Positions 47,590 through 56,324 of a DNA stretch of 64,000 nt are shown here, piece by piece. Origin of the DNA: Paenibacillus vietnamensis (GTDB lineage: Bacteria; Bacillota; Bacilli; Paenibacillales; Paenibacillaceae); contig NZ_JAHMHW010000004.1 of NCBI RefSeq assembly GCF_020169515.1, positions 372,001 through 436,000 of the forward strand, read 5' to 3'. Every line of letters starts with the position of its first letter. The stretch's first letter is position 1. A model generated the notes under the pieces. That model saw only the letters and a program-made list of their open reading frames with translations, was not told the origin of the DNA and made no database searches. Position numbers and translations under genes: made by a program.

Positions 47590-47674
47590 GTGTAACCGAT
47601 TACACGAAACTATACTTTAAGAATCATAAAAAATCAAAGGGGCATTTTTAAGTTAATACATGGGCTTTTTTATG
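47590..47674 (-). promoter_or_regulatory. Cluster C kinase promoter: operator pair, -35/-10 and cre site
   Basis: CATTTTTAAG (47643-47652) and CTTTTTTATG (47665-47674) are offset 22 bp. Five bases later come TTGATT (47632-47637), a 17-bp spacer and TATAGT (47609-47614). Just downstream at 47590-47605 is the palindromic GTGTAACCGATTACAC, whose core TGTAACCGATTACA fits the CcpA cre consensus perfectly and overlaps the expected start of transcription. Confidence 0.75.
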
Positions 47675-47735
47675 ATTCATTTTAAAGCATGCAGTCCCAT
47701 AATTAAAATGGCCATGTTAAAGATCTTAAAAGCAG

Positions 47736-47768
47736 CAAAATAGCCGTCGATAACGACGGCTATTTTTC
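47736..47768 (-). terminator. Terminator of cluster D transporter operon
   Basis: AAATAGCCGTCG pairs with CGACGGCTATTTTT (ATAA loop). It lies after the esterase gene and separates clusters C and D. Confidence 0.9.
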
Positions 47769-47795
47769 ATGATAGAGATCCGGTTGTCAAGAGCG

Positions 47796-49097
47796 TTACA
47801 TCTTTCCCGAATACAGACAATCAACCTTTTTCCTCTGCATAGCCAGCCACGCCATCAAGGATACTTCCTTACCGTCCATCACGACCGGCTGCTTCCCGTC
47901 ATAATCAAAGCGGCAGTCGTCGTTCAAGACATAGACCCAGGAAAAATGACCGTTATAAGTATAAGGCTCCCCCTTTTCGTCCTTAAACAGGCCATGGAGA
48001 TCCACCACTCGCTCGAATAATGAGAAATGTACATTTTTGGCGCCAGCCTTAATCAAGCGCTCATAGGTGGGCACTGCCGTTTCTTCCGGTTTTACGATCA
48101 AATCATCCTTGGAGTGGATAAACCAGATTGGCATGTGCTTGATCGCCTCGATATCTGCATTACTGATGACCTCATCGTACATCGCCTCGCATACCGGATA
48201 CGCTGCCGCGAAGAAGTCGGGATAGTCCAGCACCATTCGCATGGTCATGAATCCACCGTTGGAGCAGCCGCCGATATAGATCCGGTTCGTATCGATCGCT
48301 GCATCGTTCCTGTCGATGAACTCGTCGATCAGAGCTTTCAATGCCTTCCCGTACTTGGACTTTCCCGTCCTGCCATATTGTCCGCTGCCGTCGTTCATCC
48401 AGAAGGTGGGAGTCTGCGGCGCCAATACATAAGCTCCGCCAAACTTGGCCTGGATTTCATCGCCGGCCAGGTTTACCACCTTGTTGCCCGCGTAAGCGAT
48501 CGTCGGATCCGAACCGCCTTCTCCCCCACCGTGCAGCCAGATGATGAGAGGCCGTCTGCCGTTGCCCGTCTGCGGTACGAAGTAGCCGTACTTTAACGGC
48601 TCGTCCTTATAGGAGGAAATGCCGTGCACGAATTTCTCCGTTTGTTTCATGGTATTACCAGCGTGCAAGTCAAAAATCAAACCCGTCAGTTTCTCTCCCT
48701 CTGCCGGAATTTCTGCTATCTGAGTAATCCGAAAGTCAGTGATGACAAACTCGTTCATACCCTCGGGTGCTGCAATCGGAGAGGAGATATCAAACGGCCT
48801 AAGCTTCAATTCCAGAGTTACGTATTCTCCGGCTTTCCTTCGTTCACCATCCAGTGAGGAAGGATATGCATCCTTTACCGTGCAGTAGCCTTTGCTCGGC
48901 TCCGTTACATCCCTATCAAACCAGCTCTTTGGAAGCAGCAGGACTTCTCCCTTTTTATTCTTCCGCTCCGCATGGACACTAAAGCATTTCGGCTTCACCG
49001 CTGCTGCCTTCACGATTGCCGTCATTGGCAATATAAGCTTTGTAATGAAGGGACCAAGATCAGTAATCTCCGTTATCGTAAAGTAACTTCTTCCCAT
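47796..49097 (-). CDS. Esterase with Ig-like N-terminal domain and alpha/beta-hydrolase domain, cluster D
   Basis: A 433-aa cytoplasmic protein. Residues 1-155 form an Ig-like beta domain of the EstA_Ig_like type. Residues 165-425 form an alpha/beta hydrolase: oxyanion segment LIIWLHGGGEGG, nucleophile Ser279 in GGCSNGG, Asp331 in HSKDDLIV, and His384 in YNGHFSW. It is expected to cleave acetyl, feruloyl or similar esters from sugars. GGAGGAGG precedes the ATG. It is the last gene of the cluster D operon, before a strong terminator, consistent with removing ester decorations from the imported oligosaccharide. Confidence 0.8.
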   Translation of the reverse strand: MGRSYFTITEITDLGPFITKLILPMTAIVKAAAVKPKCFSVHAERKNKKGEVLLLPKSWFDRDVTEPSKGYCTVKDAYPSSLDGERRKAGEYVTLELKLRPFDISSPIAAPEGMNEFVITDFRITQIAEIPAEGEKLTGLIFDLHAGNTMKQTEKFVHGISSYKDEPLKYGYFVPQTGNGRRPLIIWLHGGGEGGSDPTIAYAGNKVVNLAGDEIQAKFGGAYVLAPQTPTFWMNDGSGQYGRTGKSKYGKALKALIDEFIDRNDAAIDTNRIYIGGCSNGGFMTMRMVLDYPDFFAAAYPVCEAMYDEVISNADIEAIKHMPIWFIHSKDDLIVKPEETAVPTYERLIKAGAKNVHFSLFERVVDLHGLFKDEKGEPYTYNGHFSWVYVLNDDCRFDYDGKQPVVMDGKEVSLMAWLAMQRKKVDCLYSGKM

Positions 49098-49181
49098 GGC
49101 GGAATCCTCCTCCGATGATTTTGGGGAGCTTAGTGCCGTTACGGCCGCTGAATAAGCCAGGCAGCTTCTCGAACTTATCTC

Positions 49182-50936
49182 TTACGCCATTTTTGTTAGC
49201 CTGACCGCGATAAACTGCCTTCCCGGCAAATCGATGCGGAACGATCCTTCGTACAAATCCGGGAGCGTATCAACCGTCATGTTCCATGTATCGATCACTT
49301 CGACCCTGTACCGGATGCCCGGCTTGCGGTGGAAATTGCGGAAACGCGGTTGGTTGAAGCCAAAATAGAACAGATAATACTCATCTTTGATGCCTGCGCA
49401 CGGCAGATCCCATTCGGAAGGCAGCGGCTCGAGCATGCCTCCCGGACTTTCCTCCACAATGCGGCGGAGGAAAGCGATGCGATCGGGGCTTGTTCCCGTC
49501 AGCTTGCCGCCCTTGGACCACCACAGCACTTCCTCCGGATTGAGATACGTTTCCCCGTGTCCAACGTAACCTCCGCGAATGGCGCCTTCCCAGAAACGGC
49601 GGGTCATCTCTTCCCCGGTGATGTTGCCCCAGCCATGGTCGATATCCCCTTCATACGCGCACTCATCGATGACGATGGGCTTTTTCCACTTCTCGCGCCA
49701 TTCGTTCGTCGCCTCCGACGTCTTGTAGACGTCGACGCGCTGAATGCTGCAATGAGTGACCCACGGCTTGCTGAAGTCGTAGAAGGCGAAGCAATTATGG
49801 TTCGAGATGAGATGTCCCGAGGGATCGTTCTCCGTCACGACGGAAGCGAACCGCTCCCAATCCTCTTCGCTCTTGGACCACATCAAGTCATATTCGTTCG
49901 CCAGCGACCACCACACGTTTCGGTAAGCAGCGAGCCGTGCAGTGATGTAGCGGAGGTAACGGTCGTCCGCGGACGGCGGCATTTCCGAAAACCCCCAACG
50001 GTCGTACGGATGGAACAGGATGAGGTCCGCCTCGATGCCGAGCCGGCCCAGATCGGCGATTCGGTTCTCGAGATGCCGGAAGAAAGCCGGATTGAACCGG
50101 GAGTAATCCGGGCCGTCCGCGAGAGAGCCTTCGAAGGGGTATCGGATCGGATCGTTCTCGTTGTACAGGTACGATTTCGGAAACACGCACATTCTCATTT
50201 TGTTGAAGGGGGAAGCCTTCAGCGTCTCGAGCGTCCGTTCCTCAAGCTCGTCGCCCTGATGCGTCCAAGCATAGCAGGTGGTTCCTACGGGAATGTAAGG
50301 CGTTCCGTCCGCATACGCAAAATGAAACGTATCCTTAACCCGCACCGGCCCGTGATTTCCCTCGGCCGGAGCGACGACTCGGAACTCACCTTCAATTCCG
50401 TCGAGCGACCTCGCATTGCTGGACGTCCTGAACGTCCAGCCGCCATGTACCTCCGGCATAAAACGGATACGGAACACGCCGCCGCCGTCGTAGAAGCCAG
50501 GCGTGCGGACGACCTTGTCCCCGGAACGGAACTCGGCGGACAGCGTCACGTCCGTAAATGGATTCCCGTGGCTCGGACCGTGGAATTCGATTTCGTATAC
50601 GTCCCACTGCCCGGCCTCGGCAGGCGCGTGATAGGCCGCGGAAGCGGCCGGAACATCCGCCGATTCATAGTTAATGGACGTCGTCGGTTCAGATTCCGCT
50701 CCTGCGGTTTCCGGTTCGTACGGCACGTCCGCCAGTTCGGCCAGCGTTTCCGCAATCCATTGTTGCGGCAGTTCGTCCTCGCGAAAACGATAATATTGCT
50801 CGAGTGTAAGGCTCTTTGTAAGCGACGCGACATGCGGCGCAGCGGTGGAAAGAGCCGGGACCCGCCGCACAATGATCTCGCGCGACGGCTCATTTTTGTA
50901 AAGGATACCGATGCGGGTCCGTTCCGTAAAGTTCAT
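49182..50936 (-). CDS. DUF5060/DUF4038/DUF5605-type glycoside hydrolase, cluster D
   Basis: A 584-aa cytoplasmic protein. Residues about 105-190 are a DUF5060 beta-sandwich (EIEFHGPSHGNPFTDVTLSA, GFYDGGGVFRIRFMPEVHGG). A TIM barrel of the DUF4038/apiosidase-like type follows, with WWSLANEYDLMW (acid/base Glu) and PIVIDECAYEGD (nucleophile Glu). A C-terminal beta domain (DUF5605-like, FYFGFNQPRF) ends the protein. The first 100 residues are a family-specific helical region. Relatives include GH140 apiosidases, but the specificity of this subfamily is unknown. The coding sequence is visibly GC-richer than cluster B. It lies between the lipoprotein and esterase genes. Confidence 0.75.
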   Translation of the reverse strand: MNFTERTRIGILYKNEPSREIIVRRVPALSTAAPHVASLTKSLTLEQYYRFREDELPQQWIAETLAELADVPYEPETAGAESEPTTSINYESADVPAASAAYHAPAEAGQWDVYEIEFHGPSHGNPFTDVTLSAEFRSGDKVVRTPGFYDGGGVFRIRFMPEVHGGWTFRTSSNARSLDGIEGEFRVVAPAEGNHGPVRVKDTFHFAYADGTPYIPVGTTCYAWTHQGDELEERTLETLKASPFNKMRMCVFPKSYLYNENDPIRYPFEGSLADGPDYSRFNPAFFRHLENRIADLGRLGIEADLILFHPYDRWGFSEMPPSADDRYLRYITARLAAYRNVWWSLANEYDLMWSKSEEDWERFASVVTENDPSGHLISNHNCFAFYDFSKPWVTHCSIQRVDVYKTSEATNEWREKWKKPIVIDECAYEGDIDHGWGNITGEEMTRRFWEGAIRGGYVGHGETYLNPEEVLWWSKGGKLTGTSPDRIAFLRRIVEESPGGMLEPLPSEWDLPCAGIKDEYYLFYFGFNQPRFRNFHRKPGIRYRVEVIDTWNMTVDTLPDLYEGSFRIDLPGRQFIAVRLTKMA

Positions 50937-51035
50937 ACTTCTTCATCTCCCTGCCATGTTGGTTTTAAAGCGAGGCTCCCTTCCCCGAAACAGGCTTCGA
51001 AGAAGGGAGTCTTCACTCGCCTCGGCTATTACCGT

Positions 51036-52586
51036 TTATTGCACGTTGTTTTCCTTCGCCCACGCGTCCAGCTGCTTCTGCTTCTCGGCGATAATCTTGT
51101 CAAGGCCGGCTTGCTTAAGCTTGCTGACGAACTCATCCAGCTTGGAAGGATCGATCGTACCCGATTCCAGACCCGCCTTGTACTGGTTGTTGACGTTGGT
51201 GACGGCGGCGACCTCGGTCTTCACCGGAGATGAATCGAACGAGAAGCCGAGCGCTTTGGAGAAGATTGCCGACTTGTTGAACTCCTTCGTTTGCTCCCAG
51301 ATATCGGGCGACGTGCCTTCCCATACTTTCGCCAGTGCGTTGTTGCCGACTTGCCACTGGTTGAACACGTAGTTGCTGCCGCCTTCCGGCGCTTTGATCA
51401 GGCCGTTGCCCGCGTCTGTATAGTGCTTGCCTTCAACGCCATTGGCGAGCAGGTTGACGATATCCTTGTCGGTGTAGAGAAGATTCAGCAGCTGGGCAGC
51501 GCGGTCCGGATCCTGCGTGTTTTTCGGAATCGACATCATGAAGCCCGTGCCTGCGTCGGACGTGGAGATCGGCTTGTTGAGACGGACGGCGACCAGTTCC
51601 TGGCCAGTGACGTTTGTCTCCTGTGCCTCGAAGCCCGGCTTCATGTTGGAGAGGTAGCCAAAGCCTTTACCCGCCTTCACCAGGCTGATGTTGCTTTCCT
51701 GCGTCGTCGCCGCGTCCGGCATGATGTAGCCGGCCTGATACCATTTGCGGGCAAGCTGCAGCGCGTCCTTGTAAATTTGCTGCTCGTAGAGGTTGACGAC
51801 CTTCAGATCCTGATTATCGACGATCAGGACGCCCGGCGTGTCGCCAAGCGTATCGATATAGCCGCGAACAAGGTCAACAGTCACTGAAATCGCTTGGGAA
51901 CGCTGAACCAGCGGATAAATGCCCGGCTCATTCTCTTTGATCGTCTGGAAGATTGGCTCAAGATCGGCAAACGTCTTGACGTTGTCGAAGATCAGATTGT
52001 ACTTGTCCATCAGATCTTTTCTTGCGATGAAGCCCTGATCTGCCGCCGTATCGCGCACGCTCGGCACGCCGTAGCTCTTGCCGCCGATTTTTGTCGAGCT
52101 GAAGATCGCCGGTTCCATCGTATCCTTGATGCCCGGCCCCCATTTTTCCACCAGTTCGTCGATCGGCAGCAGCTGACCCTTCGCGACCTGAGAGCTGAAA
52201 TTGAAGAAGGAGGACGTGACGAGCAAATCCAGCGGCTCGTTACCTGCAAGCAGCAGATTGACCTGCTGTGTCCATGCGCCGACATCGATCGGCATCAGTT
52301 TGACCGTTGCGTTGATTTTTTCTTTGGTGATTTTGCTGATCTCTTCCTGAACGAGACCGACTTCCTGCATATTTCCAAGACCGAGAAAAGCAACCGTCAG
52401 CTCCATTTCCTTCTCGTTGACATCGTTTGCGCTTCCACCTGCGCTGGAATTCTCAGCGGAGCCTTTGTTCGCGGCCGGCCCGGATGTGCCGGCATTGCTG
52501 CCCGACCCAGAGCAAGCGGAAACGAGCATCGACAGAATCAGTACGACGGAGAGAAGCAGTGTCGCGGCTTTCGACTTTTTTGGCAT
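51036..52586 (-). CDS. Sugar ABC transporter substrate-binding lipoprotein with DUF3502, cluster D
   Basis: A 516-aa lipoprotein: lipobox LVSAC (Cys25) and a Gly/Ser/Asn linker. The C-terminal DUF3502 region reads SKALGFSFDSSPVKTE and IIAEKQKQLDAWAKENN. It closely parallels the cluster B lipoprotein. The start at 52586 follows GGGGG by seven bases; an in-frame start 33 bp upstream lacks a ribosome site. It is the third gene of the permease-permease-lipoprotein-glycosidase-esterase operon. Confidence 0.9.
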   Translation of the reverse strand: MPKKSKAATLLLSVVLILSMLVSACSGSGSNAGTSGPAANKGSAENSSAGGSANDVNEKEMELTVAFLGLGNMQEVGLVQEEISKITKEKINATVKLMPIDVGAWTQQVNLLLAGNEPLDLLVTSSFFNFSSQVAKGQLLPIDELVEKWGPGIKDTMEPAIFSSTKIGGKSYGVPSVRDTAADQGFIARKDLMDKYNLIFDNVKTFADLEPIFQTIKENEPGIYPLVQRSQAISVTVDLVRGYIDTLGDTPGVLIVDNQDLKVVNLYEQQIYKDALQLARKWYQAGYIMPDAATTQESNISLVKAGKGFGYLSNMKPGFEAQETNVTGQELVAVRLNKPISTSDAGTGFMMSIPKNTQDPDRAAQLLNLLYTDKDIVNLLANGVEGKHYTDAGNGLIKAPEGGSNYVFNQWQVGNNALAKVWEGTSPDIWEQTKEFNKSAIFSKALGFSFDSSPVKTEVAAVTNVNNQYKAGLESGTIDPSKLDEFVSKLKQAGLDKIIAEKQKQLDAWAKENNVQ

Positions 52587-52671
52587 ATCTTTTCCCCCTA
52601 ACAAGTGTTTACACTGCATCTATACCAACCGGGTCCGAAGGCCCGGGATTGGCCATGACTTCAACTGCTTC

Positions 52672-53550
52672 TTACCCTTTAACCGCACCGATGGTGAGGC
52701 CCTTGACGAAGTATTTCTGGAAGAACGGGTAGATCAGCAGCAGCGGCAGGATACCGACGACGGCCATGGCCATCCGCACGGAGTTCATCGGCGGATTGAC
52801 CGCCATCTGCTGGTTGCCCAAGTTGTTCTGCTGCAGGAACTGAATATTGACCAGCATCCGGTTGAGCAGGTTCTGGATGCTGAACAGCTGCGGCTCCGTG
52901 ACATAGATAAGGCCGTTGAACCAGTCGTTCCAGTAGTTGATCGTCAGCATGAGCCCGATCGTCGCCAGAATCGGCAACGACAGCGGCAGGATCATCCGGT
53001 AGAAAATCTTGAACTCCGAAGCTCCGTCCATGTACGCCGACTCGATGATCTGCACAGGAATGGAGTTCGCAAAGAACGTCCGGATCAGCAGGATGAAGAA
53101 GCCGTTCGTCAACAGCCCGGGAAGAATCAGGGCCATCAGCGTGTTCTTCAGGTGGAACACTTCGGTGTAGATCAGATACGTCGGCACGAGGCCGCCGTTG
53201 AACAACAGCGTAAAGAACACCAGAAAACTCAGGATGCCTTTTATCGGCAGGTCGCGCCGCGATAACGGATAGGCGAGCAGCGCGCTGATCAGCAGGCCGA
53301 CGAATGTGCCGACGATCGTGATCACGATCGTGATGCCGTAGGCGTTGAACATCGCCGACTTCTGCATCCAGAGGTATTTATAGGCTTCAAGGCTAAATTC
53401 GCTCGGCCAGAACGAGTAACCGTTCTTGACGATTGCGCTCTCCTCCGTAATGGAAGACATGAAGAGCAGCACGAAAGGAAACAGGCACAGCGCGACAAGG
53501 ATGATAAATATCGCATGGACGACGGGCTGGTTCATATCGTTGGTTTTCAT
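52672..53550 (-). CDS. Carbohydrate ABC transporter permease, LplC/YtcP-type, cluster D
   Basis: A 292-aa protein with six membrane helices. The EAA loop is ESAYMDGASEFKIFYRMILP, and the C-terminus FFQKYFVKGLTIGAVKG. GAGGGAGGG precedes the ATG. It is very similar to the cluster B permease at 31465 throughout. Confidence 0.9.
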   Translation of the reverse strand: MKTNDMNQPVVHAIFIILVALCLFPFVLLFMSSITEESAIVKNGYSFWPSEFSLEAYKYLWMQKSAMFNAYGITIVITIVGTFVGLLISALLAYPLSRRDLPIKGILSFLVFFTLLFNGGLVPTYLIYTEVFHLKNTLMALILPGLLTNGFFILLIRTFFANSIPVQIIESAYMDGASEFKIFYRMILPLSLPILATIGLMLTINYWNDWFNGLIYVTEPQLFSIQNLLNRMLVNIQFLQQNNLGNQQMAVNPPMNSVRMAMAVVGILPLLLIYPFFQKYFVKGLTIGAVKG

Positions 53551-53571
53551 AGTCGTTTTCCCTCCCTCTGC

Positions 53572-54546
53572 CTAGAACAAGGCGTTTTCCTTGTTGCGTC
53601 GGCTGACGATGTAGTTGGACAGCAGGACCAGGACAAATCCGACCAGCGACTGGTACAGACCGGCGGCGGACGACATGCCGATATCGCCAAGTGTCATGAG
53701 GCCGCGGTAAACATAGGTGTCGATAACATCCGTCACCGGCTGAAGCGGACCGGAATTCAGCGGTACCTGGTAGAACAAGCCGAAATCCGAGTAGAAAATG
53801 CGGCCGATCGCCAGCAGTGTCATGATCGTAATCGTAGGTGCGATGAGCGGAACCGTAATGGTGCGGATTTGCTGCCATTTCGATGCCCCGTCGATCGTGG
53901 CGGCTTCGTAGTACTCGTGGTCAATGCCGATGATCGCCGCCAGGAAGATGACGCACAGATAACCGGTTGCTTTCCAGAGCTGCACGATCGTCAGAATGTA
54001 GGGCCAGTATTTCGGCTCGAAGTACCAGGAGATCGGCTCCATCCCGAACATCGGCAGCAGGTTCAGGTTAAGGTATCCGCTTTCGACACTCAACATCGAT
54101 AGAACGAGGTAGCCGACGATAACCATGGAAATCAAATACGGCAGCAGAATGATGCTCTGATAGAACCGCGCCGCGAGCTTTCTTCTGACTTCACTCAGCA
54201 GAATCGCGACCGCAATCGCAAAGACCGTATTGAGAATAATGAACGATCCGTTGTAAAGGATGGTGTTCCGGGTGATGATGTACGCATCCGTCGTCATGAA
54301 CAGATACTCGAAATTTTTGAACCCGATCCAGTCGCTTCCGAGAATCCCCTTGGCGTAGTTGATGTCCTTAAAGGCGATCATCACTCCGAACATCGGCAGG
54401 TAGTTGTTGATGATCAGGTAGAGAAAGCCCGGGATCATCATGATAAACAGCGCCCGGTACCGCCTCAGCTTCTTGAAGAAAATCGAAGAGCGGGTTGCCT
54501 GCGCCGTATGCCGCTTTGCCTGTGCCATTCGTTCCGCTTGTTCCAT
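53572..54546 (-). CDS. Carbohydrate ABC transporter permease, LplB-type, cluster D
   Basis: A 324-aa permease with a polar N-terminus of about 35 residues and six membrane segments. The EAA loop is EAATIDGASKWQQIRTITVP. The start at 54546 follows AGAGGGG by seven bases; the earlier in-frame start at 54570 overlaps no ribosome site. First gene of the cluster D operon, under a promoter with a 22-bp operator pair. Confidence 0.88.
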   Translation of the reverse strand: MEQAERMAQAKRHTAQATRSSIFFKKLRRYRALFIMMIPGFLYLIINNYLPMFGVMIAFKDINYAKGILGSDWIGFKNFEYLFMTTDAYIITRNTILYNGSFIILNTVFAIAVAILLSEVRRKLAARFYQSIILLPYLISMVIVGYLVLSMLSVESGYLNLNLLPMFGMEPISWYFEPKYWPYILTIVQLWKATGYLCVIFLAAIIGIDHEYYEAATIDGASKWQQIRTITVPLIAPTITIMTLLAIGRIFYSDFGLFYQVPLNSGPLQPVTDVIDTYVYRGLMTLGDIGMSSAAGLYQSLVGFVLVLLSNYIVSRRNKENALF

Positions 54547-54583
54547 CTGCTGTCCCCTCTTTCGTGACATTTGTTATGCTCTC

Positions 54584-54648
54584 ATTCTATCGGACGGAGG
54601 AGAGGGACACTTACCAATAAAACGACTTCCGACTTTCAATATTCCGAC
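54584..54648 (-). promoter_or_regulatory. Cluster D transporter promoter with paired operator half-sites
   Basis: AATAAAACGAC (54616-54626) and AATATTCCGAC (54638-54648) are offset 22 bp. After a three-base gap on the minus strand come AAGTGT (54607-54612), a 17-bp spacer and TAGAAT (54584-54589). The GH3 promoter has the same layout. Confidence 0.65.
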
Positions 54649-54662
54649 CTTCTCGCATAGGG

Positions 54663-54702
54663 AAAATAGAAAGCCGACTCCGCTGTTACGGAATCGGCTT
54701 AA
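54663..54702 (-). terminator. Terminator of cluster D kinase-regulator operon
   Basis: AAGCCGATTCCG pairs with CGGAGTCGGCTT (one G-T mismatch) and is followed on the minus strand by TCTATTTT, right after the regulator stop. Confidence 0.75.
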
Positions 54703-54705
54703 GCG

Positions 54706-56313
54706 CTAATTCTGCTGCGCCCGCTTGCGGTAGTCCACCGGGTTTACACCGGTCGCTTTCTTGAAGATGGTCGAGAAATACGACAGGTTCGAATAGCCGG
54801 AAGCGACGGCGATGTCGCTTACCGATTGCCCGGTATTGGCAAGCAGCTCCTTCGCGTAGTCGATTCGACTCGTCTGCAGGTAGTCCGAGAGCGACATGCC
54901 CGTTTCCTTCTTGAAAATCCGTGTCAAGTAATCCGGATTCAGGTACACGTGGCTGGCTATGTCTTCCCGGGACAGGTCCTGCTCGCCGATCTGTTCTGCG
55001 ATAAACCGTTTGGCCTTGTCCACGACGGATAAATTTTCTTCGATGGAGTGAATGCGGTTCATCGCGATGTCGAGTACGTAACCGACCCATTCCTGCAGGG
55101 ACGAGAGCGATCGCAGCACGGATTCCGGTTTGTCCGTCAGCAGGTTCTGGGCGAACACCTGATTCGCCTGCAGCCCCTTCGATTGCAGGCTGAAGAAAAT
55201 CATCTGCAGGAAGTCCTGGTAGAAGGCATGCAGCGCTTGCGCATCGATGCCGCCTTTAAGGGCTTTCCAGGACTCCAGATATTTCGCCACTTGTTCCTTC
55301 AGCTTGTCGCGGGCGCCCTGCTTCATCCATTCCGCCCAATCCCCCAGCGGAGCCGGATCGAGCCGGGAGCCGCATTTCTTCGTCTCGGACAGGATGAAGG
55401 TCCGATTGATTTGGGTCACGTTATTCTCATCGAGCTGCTTGAGCGAGCGCAGCATGTCGGGAAGCCCGTTCAGCAGCACCCGATCGCCGACGTAACAGCT
55501 AATATCGCAAAACAAATATTGATTGCAGTTTTGAATGAACGCGTCGCAATTTGCGCGCAATTTCGACTCGTCCGCCGGCTGATTCAGCGGAACAACGGTC
55601 AACAGGGAGCCGCCGGATACCGGTATGACCGCCGAGCCGGGGGCCGATTTCATCGTCTCTTGCAATACGTTCCGCAGCGCGTACTCCATGATTCGCTGAT
55701 CGCGCTCGGATAGCTCCTTGTGCCAGCGCTGAACGCGGGTATAAATGGGCAGAAAGAGGACACCTTCCGGATAGTCAAGTCCGGCTTTGTGCAGGTGCCC
55801 GCAGAGCGACTGCGGATTGGAAGGGATTTTTCGCTGGATCAGGTCCTGCCAGAAGCGTTCCGCCACAACCGGCTGATGCGATTCCCACAGCTTCTTGTAA
55901 TGATGATGGGTTTCCTCGAAGGAGCGAAGCTCCCGTTCCTTCGCCATCTTGCCGAGCGCCCTTGCGATGACCGATTCGAGCTCCGAATAATCGGCGGGCT
56001 TCAGCAGATAGTCGAAGCTGTCGAGCTGTATGGCCTGCTTGGCGAAGCCGAAATCCGAATGGCAGGTCAGGAAAATCGTCTCGGTTCCGGGATAATGCTC
56101 CTTGACCCAGGCTGTGAGCTCCAGCCCGGTTCCTTGGGGCATCTCGATATCGCAGACCATCACGTGCACCTGCTTGGATTGAAAAACCTCCTGTGCCTGC
56201 TTCAAACTGTGCGCCGTATAGACGGACCCGACGTTCAACCGCTCCCACCGCACGCCCGCCTGCAGCCCTCTCACCGCGTGAACCTCGTCATCCACGATCA
56301 ACGCTTGATACAC
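54706..56313 (-). CDS. AraC-type response regulator (YesN family), cluster D
   Basis: A 535-aa regulator: receiver 1-120 with VDDE and Asp55 (VMVCDIEMPQGTGLEL), Lys in LLKPADYSE; long middle region; and C-terminal AraC domain (NPDYLTRIFKKETGMSLSD, GYSNLSYFSTIFKKATGVNP). A GTG start with AGGTG seven bases upstream. It is clearly paralogous to the cluster B regulator. Its predicted operators, with a CGAC core and 22-bp spacing, precede the transporter operon and GH3. A gap of 11 bp separates it from the kinase gene. Confidence 0.92.
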   Translation of the reverse strand: MYQALIVDDEVHAVRGLQAGVRWERLNVGSVYTAHSLKQAQEVFQSKQVHVMVCDIEMPQGTGLELTAWVKEHYPGTETIFLTCHSDFGFAKQAIQLDSFDYLLKPADYSELESVIARALGKMAKERELRSFEETHHHYKKLWESHQPVVAERFWQDLIQRKIPSNPQSLCGHLHKAGLDYPEGVLFLPIYTRVQRWHKELSERDQRIMEYALRNVLQETMKSAPGSAVIPVSGGSLLTVVPLNQPADESKLRANCDAFIQNCNQYLFCDISCYVGDRVLLNGLPDMLRSLKQLDENNVTQINRTFILSETKKCGSRLDPAPLGDWAEWMKQGARDKLKEQVAKYLESWKALKGGIDAQALHAFYQDFLQMIFFSLQSKGLQANQVFAQNLLTDKPESVLRSLSSLQEWVGYVLDIAMNRIHSIEENLSVVDKAKRFIAEQIGEQDLSREDIASHVYLNPDYLTRIFKKETGMSLSDYLQTSRIDYAKELLANTGQSVSDIAVASGYSNLSYFSTIFKKATGVNPVDYRKRAQQN

Positions 56314-56324
56314 GATCGATCACC

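Noticed and set aside
49329..51233. Long plus-strand open frame of 634 codons antisense to the DUF5060 glycosidase and lipoprotein genes
   Set aside because: It lies opposite genes with clear domains and catalytic motifs; its length is a by-product of GC-rich codon use, and it has no recognisable domain or ribosome site.
52603..52618. AGTGTTTACACT palindrome upstream of the cluster D lipoprotein as a cre or operator site
   Set aside because: It does not fit the cre consensus and lies within an operon, with no promoter elements beside it.
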